Assembly (NCBI GenBank): GCA_019321725.1
Contig: CM033115.1
Coordinates: forward strand, 13,216,673 to 13,280,672
From: Paulownia fortunei
Taxonomy: Eukaryota; Streptophyta; Magnoliopsida; Lamiales; Paulowniaceae
Reading direction: 5' to 3'
Length of the DNA: 64,000 bases
Positions within the stretch are counted from its first letter, which is position 1. Each line of letters begins with the position of its first letter. The notes under the pieces were generated by a model, which did no database searches, was not told where the DNA came from, and saw only the letters and a program-made list of their open reading frames with translations. Position numbers and translations under genes: made by a program. This document shows, in pieces, positions 1 to 11,172 of this stretch.

Positions 1-1252
1 TATAATGAATTTGTTAATTGAGGATGGTGATTGGTATCTTATATTTTTTCAGGTTGTTTCACATTTAGGGTTGCAGACAATCCCTAAGAAACTTAGAAAT
101 AACATACAAACGATCAAATGTAAGTAAAAGTTTATTTGCAACTACAATGCGTGAACATAGTATGTCTTGAAGTATTTATACCTAATATGTTGATGATACT
201 TAAATTGATTGGATGGCATTTATATTATGTACTTTAAGTCTTATGATTCTTTAAATATGTCGAGAGCAAGATGACTTGCATTTTATATTGAACATACCAT
301 TCATGAGTACTTACATGTGCATGCACGGCATATGTGTATAATTGAGATTCTTACATGCACGGTATAATTTGAGAAATGATTTTCAAAAAGAAAATATTTT
401 GGTTTGCCACTACTAGTGTACCGAGGCATGCGCGGCGTGCTTATGTAATATTTTGGGGTACCGCAAGTGTTACTTCTCGGAAGATCATAAGGGTTGATAG
501 AGGGTGTGTCTCTGATGGTCACGAGAGGGTGGACCACTTGACTGTGCCCTTATTGACTCCGCCGGTGGGAAGACTTTTGGAGGATCACATAGGAAGACAG
601 GGGGTGGACCTCTGGTAATCCCAGGAGATGGCCCCTGGACTGCGTCAATTTATTTATGGCCATTTGATTATTGATATTGTGCAGAGCTATTTCTAATACA
701 TAGTAGGTGGGCCAAGAACCCAATAAAATAAAGTGATTTTTGAATAAAAACTCAATGATTTATGAGTACTCAAATTTGGCACAATTCTAGTATCATATGT
801 TAGAGTTGAGTTGCATGAGATTTCATATCATATTCTTGGCATATATGATTTTTACTTATTGAGCATTAGTTCATGTAATTCATGCATTGTAGGTGATCGC
901 GGTGAGGCCTAAGACTCCTTGATTCTGGGTTGGCAGTGGAGCTTTTACAAGTTTTCAAAGATCGATGTACATGGATAACGATCTGATGGGACTATTTTGT
1001 AGGCTGTGCTTTTGATTTTATAATATGTTATATTATATTAATGACCTTGTCCCATGTATTTCTTTCAAAACTCCATTGTAAATAAATTTAGGTTTGTGAT
1101 GATTTTGATATACCTTGTTATAGTTCAGATAACTATTTGTGTATACACAAGGTCACAAGAAAAAAAAAAGAGTTATACATACACATACATGCACAAATTT
1201 TGTTGCTCCGGTTGTTTATTATTATATGTACATATATTTTGGGAGGGTGTGA
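1..1252 (+). repeat. 3' part of a Ty3/gypsy LTR (Tekay-like family)
   Basis: Two blocks align by eye with the gypsy element further right. Positions 121-440 and 640-720 match its 3' LTR at about 13080-13450, including the shared stretch ATTTGCAACTACAAT. Positions 841-1252 match the end of its 5' LTR at about 6000-6455, including TACATGGATGACGACCTG-like text. The fragment stops at 1252 in GGGTGTGACA, which fits the usual ending of this LTR type. No tRNA-primer site follows, so this is either a solo LTR or the 3' LTR of an element lying left of the window. A GC-richer block at about 440-640 is absent from the other copies. Short reading frames at 301-618 fall inside the LTR and are not genes. 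Confidence 0.75.
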
Positions 1253-2357
1253 CACATGTCAGCTCATATCCAGATCATTCTAGGTGAGGTAGACCTAGGT
1301 CAACTCATACCTATATAAGTGTTCAAGTCTGGTTTACGGTACATCAAGTAGGATTTGTATAAGGTCAAACATATTCAGGCCAATAACCAAATGTAATTTA
1401 GGCCACATCAAGATCTTAGGAGAAAATTCAAATGTATAAAAATAACATTTTGATCGACCATTAATTTCAAAAGAGGTAACTAAATGTTTTTAAAAATTAT
1501 GGTGATAAATATAGATTAATTCAGGGGTTAAATTGTATTTTACCTATAAAAATACTGTTGATAATTTATTTAATATTGTAAGGATAATTTAGTAATTTTA
1601 CCATAAAAAGTAATAGAGTTAATATTTTAATAGATTAACCATCAAACCCAAGGGGCAAAAGAATGTTTTAAAGTTTAAGGGGGTAGATGTTACATATGTT
1701 ATAGTACAAGAGGGCAAATTGTATTTTATCCTATAATTTATTACTCATTCTTTCCAATATTATAGATATATTATGGTTTGACACAGAACTTCGCATGGGA
1801 ATTGAATTCCCAAATCAATTTAATGTTAGAATTTATTGAAACATGTGTTGGGCATAGGTGTGTTTTAGTGCATATAACATTAAAAAAGTAGCTACTTTCT
1901 TGAGAATTATAAATGTAACATACTAGCTAATGAGGCCAAACTCAAATGGTAAACCTCAAACCTTAATGTTATAACATTTTAGGTTAAATCACATAGATTG
2001 TTGGTCTTTTGTCCACTTTCGTAATAGTTATTAATTGATTATAAATTATACTTGTAATGTTAACTGCTGATTGTCCTAGTTGATAATTCATGATGTAATG
2101 GTAACTATAACCAACTTATTGATTCACTAAAAAAAATGTAACGTACTATAATTTCTGTTGTACTATTTAGTTTCTCTTTTTTCTTATTTTTTGTTTTGAG
2201 TGAATTGATTACATACTTATTAAATTGAATATGTTTTTTTTCTCCTACTTTAAAATAACTCGTCTCTTTCCTCTTGAAGACTTGCACTTCTTTTTCAGTT
2301 TCTTTTTGTTTATTTTGTTTAATGGCAAAAAAGCTAATATAGACATCTTTAAATGTT
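1253..2357. other. gene-free AT-rich spacer
   Basis: No reading frame, splice pattern or repeat that I recognise. It lies between the LTR fragment and the target duplication of the copia element, so it is the host sequence that the copia element entered from the left. Confidence 0.6.
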
Positions 2358-2362
2358 CTCAT
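2358..2362 (+). repeat. left target-site duplication CTCAT of copia element
   Basis: CTCAT directly precedes the copia 5' LTR and is repeated exactly at 14829-14833, directly after the 3' LTR. A 5-bp duplication is the standard integrase footprint for Ty1/copia. Confidence 0.85.
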
Positions 2363-3418
2363 TGTTGGAATTATGGAATATCCTATATTGGAAGTTTGTA
2401 GGTCAATGGATAAGTCTCTAAATTTTAAAAGTAGTGTCCTTTATTGTGGGTACACATCTCATATTGAAAAATGAAGTTTTTCTTGCATATATAAAATTTT
2501 TATTTTATGAGGATAGTAAAAATATAGCTCCTTTATGGTGACCTTAATAGACCTAGTGGACTTTCAGCTAGCCTCAAGGATCTACAAGGGTAGTATAAAG
2601 CACCAACTAAGCTTGCACATATACGTATTTGCACGTATTTGCGCATGTCACAAAGGTCTCATTAGTCACTTAGAGATGCACTTTTCACTTAGCACTTATG
2701 CAATGTCGTAAGGAGTCTTAAATTTTTTAAAAATAGAACTAGGGTTCTCAACATGGCAATGATATGGTGGATTCATCTGAGTGGCGCTCGCATAGCGTAA
2801 TACTGTGCAATTGATTGCTGAGTGGACGTAATCGCACAAGTGGCTACTGATAAGGTGTGTATGAAGGGTTCTGATTGATCCTTAATGCCCTGATGAGGCA
2901 CGAGTGGGTGGAGACATCCATCTAATTGATAGAGGTACATGGTAAAAGGATGCAAACTTTCGTGAGGGATGCGATCTGGACCACTAGCTCGTGGCCAAAT
3001 CCTAAAGGATGCGATATGATAGTCCAAATCGATTCGAGCAAAGGGACATAGCCTATCGTTAAGGGACACACAAAAAACTATAAATAGGTCCCATACAATT
3101 CATTTTCTAAAATCCAAAAATCAATTCGAGTTCAAATGATTTTTTTTTCTCTTTCCCTACTAAAATGTTTTTTTATTATTTTCTTGCTATTTTTTGCAAA
3201 AGATATAGTCAAGCTTATGGTTTGCTCGACAGGATTAGTATAGTATTGTACTAATCTTGAAAAGAAGTATTCAATCTTAGGAGGTAGAAGTCCATGTTCC
3301 TATAGTACCTGTGTAGGGGACAAAATTTGTCTTAAGGAGATTTGCTTAGTGTATACCTCACTTTAGCTCAAATTTCAGATATATTCTAAATATTCTTTTG
3401 ACCCATAATACATGAACA
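2363..3418 (+). repeat. copia 5' LTR
   Basis: It starts TGTTGGAATTATGG and ends CATGAACA. It aligns along its length with 13621-14828, sharing for example the stretches GGATAAGTCTCTAA and TATAAATAGG, the latter a plausible TATA region near 3081. It is about 150 bp shorter than the 3' LTR, mainly because the block at about 14531-14675 is absent. I could not recognise a clean tRNA primer site just after 3418. Confidence 0.88.
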
Positions 3419-3475
3419 ATCTTAATATAGATCTTGTAATTATAGCGATAGAAGCAGCTGTAATTCTGCTAGCTC

Positions 3476-5305
3476 ATGGAGAAAATAGATTTTTTAGGAG
3501 CCGACTTCAAGAGATGGTAACAAAAGATGATGTTCTATCTCAACACTATGAACCTAGCAAGGTTCTTAATTAAAGATGCCTTTATTGTTGTAGAGGGAGA
3601 AAAAGATCCCCAAAAGAGGGCTGTCTACGATGCATGGAGTCATAGCAATTGCATATGTAGAAACTATGGTCTAAATGGACTGGACAACGTACTATATAGT
3701 GTGTATTATTTGGTGAAAACTACAAAAGAGTTGTTGGAATCTATAAACAAAAAGTGCAAGAAGAAAAATACTGGCACAAAGAAATTTGATGTCAGCAAAT
3801 TCTTAGACTTCAAAATGGTTGAAAACAAGACTGTTATCATCCAGGTTCAAGAGATACAAATCATCCTCTGCTTCTATTGTGAAAAGATTTTTAAAACTAT
3901 TTCAAGCACAATCGTAAATAAATGACAATTAAGGATCTTATTGTTCATCTTTGAATTAAGGAAGATAACAGATTTATAGAAAAGAAGGTTTTTGCTAACT
4001 GAATGGAGGCCAAAGCCAACATGGTAAAGGACTCCAAAGCTAGAAAAAGGTAAAAAAAAAAAAGCATCATGGTTTATCCATGGATAAAGATGAAAGCAGT
4101 TTAAGGAGAATTACTATAACTGTGGCAAGTTGAACCACAAGACAAAGGATTGCTGACTTCTAAAGAAAGACAATCAGAACTAGGCGAACATAATTGAAGA
4201 GAAGACAGTGCTAGTAGACACGTCGGACCTAATTCTCTTGGCTGTCGTGTTTGAAGCCATCTTGGTGAATAACTCGAGAGAATAGTAGGTTAACATAAGA
4301 ACTACATGCCATATTTGCTTAGATAAGAAGATGTTCTCCACATATATTTTGATCAATTGGAAGGAAGTTGTTTGTGGACAACTCATCAACTTCCAACACA
4401 GTCAGATTGGACAAAGTGGTACTGAAGATGACATCACGCAAGGCGCTGACAATCATTGATGTAATTCATGTTCCAGATTTCTAACAAAATTTAGTATCGG
4501 TTCACTATTTGTCATGAGTGGATTTAAGCTAGTATTTGAATCCGATAAGTTTGTGCTGAGAAAAAATGGTCAATTTATAGGAAAAGGATATGTAACCAAA
4601 GGGCTACTCAAAATGAATGTAATGCCTATACTTAAATCTTTTAAAAGAAAGAAAATTTTACATTTTATTTACTTGTTTGAATTTTTTTATTTGTGGCATA
4701 GTAGACTAGGTCATGTTAACCGAGCTTTCTTAAAAAAGCTGGGAGGTTTAGGACTTATACTTGTACTTGTTACTGATAATAAACACAAATTTGAGATTTG
4801 CATTGAAGCTAAGTTTGCTAAGAAACCTTTTAGCTCAACTAAAAGGAGTAAAAAACCTCTAAGCTTGAAACATATTGATATGTGTGATCTAAAATTTATT
4901 CAAAGCTGATGTGGTAAAAAGTATTTTATTATCTTTATTGATAACCACATTAAATATTGTTATGTGTATTTATTAAATAATGAAGATGAGGCTTTGGATG
5001 CATTCACCACTTATAAAATAAAGTTAAAAATTAACTTGGTGGGACGATTAAGGTATTGAGATCTAATAGAGGTAGAAAATATGATTCGTCATTATTTGAT
5101 GAAATATGTGTGAAGTTTTATATTATTCACCAAACTATAGTACCATACACTTAGCAAAATGGAGTAGCTGAAAGCAAAAAAAGAACTCTTAAGGACATGG
5201 TGAATGCCATGCTTATTAGTTCTGGATTACCTCAAAACTTATGGAGAAAAATTATGCTTACAATTAACTTTATTTAAATAGAGTTCATCACAAGAAGACT
5301 GGATT
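3476..5305 (+). pseudogene. copia gag / pre-integrase / integrase remnant
   Basis: An ATG at 3476 opens a frame with copia gag character (a region around FYLNTMNLARFL, then AWSHSNCICRNYGLNGL). It has an early TAA at 3518-3520 at what is normally a glutamine. A zinc knuckle beginning CGKLNHKTKDC follows at about 4120-4155. The pre-integrase motif LWHSRLGHVN is at about 4693-4722. Integrase-core text follows, including a TVPYT*QNGVAES segment near 5140-5170. Reading continues to HKKTGF at 5305, where the gypsy LTR begins mid-domain. Gag would package the RNA and integrase would insert the cDNA, but frameshifts and stops make all of it non-functional. The RT and RNase H half is not found anywhere else in the window in matching form. 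Confidence 0.82.
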
Positions 5306-6455
5306 TGTGATACCTGAGCCACTTACTACTCACATGACCAAATATAATTCATGCATTACATGTTAATTGCGTGCTATTTGCATTGATATGACATCATATA
5401 ATTCATTTTATTTTATACGACATTTTTAATCATTAAACTTAATTTTGAAGCTCTCGCACAGTATTGGTTATCGAATCCTCTAACTTAAGTGGTTGATTTT
5501 GTATTGAGATAAGAAGAAATTGAGGTATCAATATAGTAAATAGTGGTAGGTTACACGTGGTAACCTTAGAAGTTCGAAAGGTGTCACCGAAAAGTTTATT
5601 GAAAGTAAGTTGATTCGATCATAAATTTTAATATTATATGTATATTTAAATCATACACTTGGAACAACTAGACATACAATATTATAATTTAAATGTTATA
5701 TAACTAGGTTCATAGATTTGTAATACTATCAGTGCACAAACTTATCAATCGAGCAAGAATCGATGATTTTTGGGTGAAGAACCTAATAAACGGATATAGA
5801 AATTAGCTATGGGAATAAATGGTGATGAAGATAGGTTGCAACCAAATAGAAATATGTGAGACACACAAGATTAGGGCTGCAAGATAAGGGAGAAAATCAG
5901 ATTATACAATTACATGCTACCTTATGCTTAGACTTATCAAGATTGTGGGCATAGCATTTTGAGATGCATGACTTGATATAGTGGATTATTCTTTGACATA
6001 TATAATATTATTTGTTGAGCGTTAGCTCATATAATTTATACATTGTAGGTGAGTATGACGACGCTTGAAGCATCTTTTACTGGCTGGGTGGCGGTTGGAG
6101 GGTGTCTGAGAGAGTGTGTACATGGATGACGACCTGTTGGGCTATTTTGTTGGCTTGTTATATTTTGAGTCTTTTGTATTACATTTTTAAATTGGTACTA
6201 TATTTCGATTTTAAAACTTTACTGTAAATAAGTATGTAAATATTAGGTCATTGTGGGTGTTGTGCTTTTATATAAATACTGGTCTTGCTATATACTTGAC
6301 ATGTGTTAGAAAGTATTTTAAACAGTGTTGTGCATGTAAGAAGTGATTTATCTTTTCTTAAAGTGTTACAAAAAAAAAAATTTCATGCATGCACACAGGT
6401 TCTATCATGTCAAATTATATTATATATCTAGTTGTGTAGTAATGGGGGTGTTATA
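5306..6455 (+). repeat. gypsy 5' LTR, internally deleted
   Basis: It starts TGTGATACCTGAGCC and ends near GGGGGTGTTATA, just before the primer site. Its first 640 bp align closely with 11173-11807. At about 5941 it jumps straight to the sequence GGGCATAGCATTTTGAGATG, which in the 3' LTR lies at 13502. It therefore lacks about 1.7 kb that the 3' LTR has. The final 470 bp match the LTR fragment at 841-1252. Confidence 0.88.
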
Positions 6456-6458
6456 GAG

Positions 6459-6470
6459 TGGTATCAGAGC
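6459..6470 (+). other. primer binding site (initiator Met tRNA)
   Basis: TGGTATCAGAGC starts three bases after the 5' LTR. It is the classical complement to the 3' end of plant initiator methionine tRNA, used to prime minus-strand cDNA. Confidence 0.88.
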
Positions 6471-6625
6471 TAGGTCTTGATTCTGTAGACTGTCTATGTA
6501 TATGATCTTAAAACTTGCAGAGCGCAGCCACGCCAGTAAGTTTTACATTATCATATATTGCATTACATATTCCATGAATTATATTGGTCATATGTTGTCA
6601 AACTTGTGTAAAACAGCGCTGCAAA

Positions 6626-9600
6626 ATGGTGAGAACTCATGGTGAGAGCAGTAGTGGTGCCAGAGCGTATAGAAATGAGACACCCACCCCAGTTAATAAT
6701 CGAGATACCATGATTAATCGATTAACAGAGTTGATTGAATGACAGTCCGAACAAATTCAGCAACTGATTCGACAAAGAGATAATGGTGAGCAATCGCGGG
6801 TGGAGGTAAACCAATAGCGGGCGGACTATATATATATGATGGGAGAATGATTTAGGAGGCTGGATCCCCCAACATTTGAGGATGCGATTGATCTTATCAC
6901 TGTAGAGGACTGGTTGAGGACCTTAGAAAACATGTTCCAGTATAGCAGGGTACCAGTAGAGGAGAGGGTAATGTGTGCCACTTTCATGCTTCGCGGTAGT
7001 GCAGGCCATTAGTGGGACATGATCAACAACATAAAGAACATTACTACCATGAGTTGGGACAGATTCAAGGAGTTATTCCGAAATAAATATTTCACGGCCC
7101 CAGTTCGCATGATGAAGATGAATGAGTTTATACAACTGTGATAAGGAGCAATGACTATTAGGGAATATATTCATAAATTTGAACAATTGTCCAGGTTTGC
7201 TACGCACATTGTCAACACTGAAGCACTTAAAGTAGAGAGATTTCTGGAGGGTTTGAGGCCAGAGTTATACCAGGATGTGAATATGGTGGGTACTCAAGGG
7301 GTGACATTTTCACAGGTGGCTGAGAGGGCACTAGTAACAGAATAGGCTGAATTGAGAATCGCTCGTGCACAAGAGGCTCGACAACAATTCAGACAGCAGG
7401 GACAGAGATGGACTGTAGAGCAAAAGAGACCAGTCCAAATGCAGAAGCTGATCCAAATACAGAAGCCGGGATTTAAATTTCAAGGAGAATAAGGCTAACA
7501 ACAAGAAGGTCAAAATAAGAGGCCATGGGTTGAACAAGAAAAAGCATCGATGCTAGAAGTTGTGTGTTAGAAATGTGGTAATCGATATACTAGCGGCTGC
7601 TATATAGATACAAGGACGTGTTTTTGATGTGGAATACCGGGACATATTGCTAAATTTTACCCAGGAAAATAAAATCAGACCAGCCAAAAGAATGTAACAG
7701 CTAAGGTGTTCACCATGACCAGGGCGGATACAGAATCAAATCTACCGGTGGTAACAGGTACACTTTATATTTTTAGTATTCCAACACTTATATTATTTGA
7801 TTCTGGAGCCACGCATTCATTTGCATCAACTGAGTACGTGAAGAGGTTGGGTAGAATACCAGATATAGTAAAAATCAGTTATAGTGTAACAGTCCCCTCT
7901 GGAGATGCTAGACAAACCAATAGGATTTTGAGAGCTTATGCTATACTTGTTGAAGGTAGAGAATTACATGCTGATTTGATTGTACTGAATATGAATTATT
8001 ATGATATTATTTTAGCCATGGATTGGTTGTTAAAGTATGGGGCTACTATCAACTGTAAGGAAAAGACGATAACATTTCAACTTTCTGGGAAAGAGTCTTT
8101 CATATTTGCCAGCATTGTGAAGAATTTTAGATTCCCTATGATTTCAGCAGTGAAGGCACAACGATTACTCGATGATGGTTACGAAGGGTACTTGGTGAGT
8201 GTCATGAATATTGAGGAGCAACACCCACCAACTCTGTGTGAAATATCAGTGGTACGGGAATATACTGAAGTATTCCTAAATGATCTCCTGGGACTGTCAC
8301 CAGATCGTGAAATAGAGTTTGTTATTAACATACAACTAAGAATGTCTCCAATTTCTAAAACTCTCTACAAAATGGCTCTCCTGGAGTTGAAAGAATTAAA
8401 AGTACAATTACAGGACTTGTTGGACAAGGGATTCATTAGACCGAGCTTTTCAACTTGGGGAGCACCAGTTCTATTTGTACGTAAGAATGATAGCACCATA
8501 AGATTGTGCATCGATTATCGAGAGTTGAATAGGGTCATGATTAAGAATAAATATTCATTACCCAGAATCGATGATTTATTTGACTAGATTCAGGGTGCCG
8601 CAATATTTTCAAAGATTGACTTACGCTCTGGGTACTATCAACTGAAAATAAAGGAAGATGATATCCTAAAGACGGCATTTTGTATAAGATATGGGCATTA
8701 TGAATTTTTGGTGATGCCGTTCGGATTGACTAACGCCCAGCAGCATTCATGGATCTGATGAATAGAGTGTTCAAGGAGTTTTTAGATAAATTTGTTATTG
8801 TGTTCATCGATGACATTCTAGTTTACTCCAAAACTAAAGAAAAGCATGCCTCACATTTAACACAAGTACTAGAGGTCCTGAAAGCGAAGCAGTTATACGC
8901 CAAATTCAAGAAATACGAGTTTTGGTTAGATCGTGTGGTATTCCTAGGACATGTTATATCAGGAGCATGAATATCAGTAGATCCAAGTAAAGTTGAAGCT
9001 ATCAACAACTGGATGCATCCTACTAATCCTTCGGAGGTGCATAGTTTTCTGGGTTTAGCTAGATATTATCGAAGATTTGTGGAGGGGTTCTCCAAGATTG
9101 CTATACCATTGACACAATTAACCAAACATTTAGATGAACGGATATGTGTGAGCGAAGTTTCCAAGAGCTGAAAAAGAGGTTGACTTCAGCACCTATTCTC
9201 TCAATTCCATCAGGTACTGGAGGATTCGTAATTTATAGTGACACATTAAAAAATGGATTAGGATGTGTACTGATGCAGAATGGTAAAGTAATTGCGTATG
9301 CATCCAGGCAACTTAAAGAGTACGAAAAGAATTACCCCATGCATGACTTGGAACTTGCTGTTATAGTATTTGCACTTAAAATATGAAGGTACTATTTATA
9401 TGGTGAATGGTGCGAGATCTATACTGATTGCAAGAGCCTCAAATACTTCTTCACATAGAAGGAGTTGAATATGCGGCAGCAGAGATGGCTAAAACTGGTA
9501 AAAGATTATGATTATGTGATCAATTATCACCCAGGTAAAGCTAACGTTGTAGCTGATGCATTGAGCCGAAAATCCACACAAAGTACAATAGCTATGGCTT

Positions 9601-11132
9601 TAATTCAAAAATCAGAACTGAATGATTTACAAAAAATGAATATAAAGATTTTACAGACAGGAGTAATAAAGGCAAAGTTGGCAACCTTGACGCTTCAGCC
9701 TATGCTAATTGATAGGATCAAATAGGGACAACGAGATGATGAATATCTCATCAATATGAGAAAATATGTTGCTGCAAGGAAGTCTCCTGAATTTAAGATG
9801 ACTCACAATGATATTTTACAATTTAGAGGGCGATTTTGTGTGCCAAATATTGATAATATTCGGGAAGATATTTTAAAAGAGGCACATTCAACCCCTTATT
9901 CAGTACATCCAGGGGGTACTAAGATGTATAGAGACTTGAAAATGCATTATTGGTGGCCGGGTATGAAAAAGGATATCACCCAGCATGTGGAGCAATGTCT
10001 AACATGTTAGCAGATAAAGGCCGAACATCAAAGATCTGCAGGGACTTTGTAACATCTACTTATTCCAGAATGGAAATGGGAAAGGATCACCATAGATTTT
10101 GTAACTGGTTTGCCAAACACAACTAAGGGTCATGATGCTATTTGGGTTATTGTCGACAGATTGACCAAGTCTGCTCATTTTCTTTCCATATGTTCTACCT
10201 ATTCCATGGATCGCTATGCCTAATTATACGTTCAGGAGATTGTCAGACTTCATGGAGTGCCATTGTCTATAGTTTCTGATAGAGATTCAAGATTTTTATC
10301 TACTTTTTGGAGGAGTTTACACAAAGTTTTGGAAACACAATTATCATTCAGTACAGCATATCATCCTTAGATAGATGGACAATCTGAACAAACAATACAA
10401 ACATTGGAGGATATGCTCAGAGCCTGTGTATTAGACTTCCAAGGTCAGTGGAGTAAATTCCTACCTTTGGTGGATTTTGCATACAACAACAGCTATCAGA
10501 TTAGTATTGGAATGGCTCCCTATGAAGCATTGTATGGCAAAAAGTATAGGTCTCCGATACACTGGGATGAAGTTGGTGAGAAGAAACTTTTAGGCCCAGA
10601 TATAATTTGAGAGATGATAGAAGTCGTGTTACAGATTCGACAAAGAATGTAAACTGCCTAAAATCGACAGAAAAGTTATGCAGATCGAAGAAGAAGGGCA
10701 TTGGAGTTTGCCATAGGAGATCAGGTATTTTTGAAAGTAGCATCAATGAGGGGCATTATGCGGTTTGGGAAGAAAGGAAAATTGAGTCCCAAATATATTG
10801 ACCCGTTCTCGGTAATTGAAAGAATTGGTGATGTTTCTTACAGAATGGATATGCTAACATCTAAGTCCTAAATACACAATGTATTTCATGTGTCTATACT
10901 GAGGAAATATATTGCTAATTCCTCTCACATTCTGAAGAATGAACTAGTGGGATTAAAAGCAGATTTGAGCTACGAAGAAAAGCCTGTACATATTTTGTTA
11001 CGAGAAGTGAAGCAGTTAAGAAATAAAGAGATTCCATTGGTTAAAGTGTTATGGAGAAACCAATTGGTAGAAGAGGCCACTTGGAAAAGAGAAGACGAAA
11101 TGAGAACTAAGTATCCTGAACTTTTTCGGTAA
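6626..11132 (+). pseudogene. Tekay-like gag-pol polyprotein remnant
   Basis: The reading starts MVRTHGESSSG at 6626. Gag continues to paired zinc-knuckle motifs at about 7561-7672, whose last cysteine is replaced by tyrosine. The protease motif [10 protein letters not shown] has its catalytic Asp at 7799. Reverse transcriptase has the GFIRPS and [10 protein letters not shown] motifs (about 8430-8535), and its active site is FIDD at 8803-8814. RNase H spans about 9220-9560 (YSD, then YTD), ending near ADALSRK. The integrase HHCC zinc domain is at about 9885-10010, with the core D,D,E region at about 10090-10410. A chromodomain-like end, EATWKREDEMRTKYPELFR, precedes the stop at 11130-11132. 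Many in-frame stops interrupt it, several at normally glutamine positions (YHP*IDG near 10370, DLFD*IQG at 8585, FFT*KEL at 9457). It cannot make a full polyprotein. Confidence 0.9.
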
Positions 11133-11157
11133 ATGAAATTTCGAGGACAAAATTTTT

Positions 11158-11172
11158 ATAAGGAGGGGAGGA
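11158..11172 (+). other. polypurine tract
   Basis: ATAAGGAGGGGAGGA directly abuts the 3' LTR at 11173. This is the primer for plus-strand synthesis in an LTR retrotransposon and fixes the LTR boundary. Confidence 0.85.

Noticed and set aside
301..618. Overlapping open frames on both strands near the left edge
   Set aside because: They lie in a gypsy LTR fragment and have no recognisable protein content.
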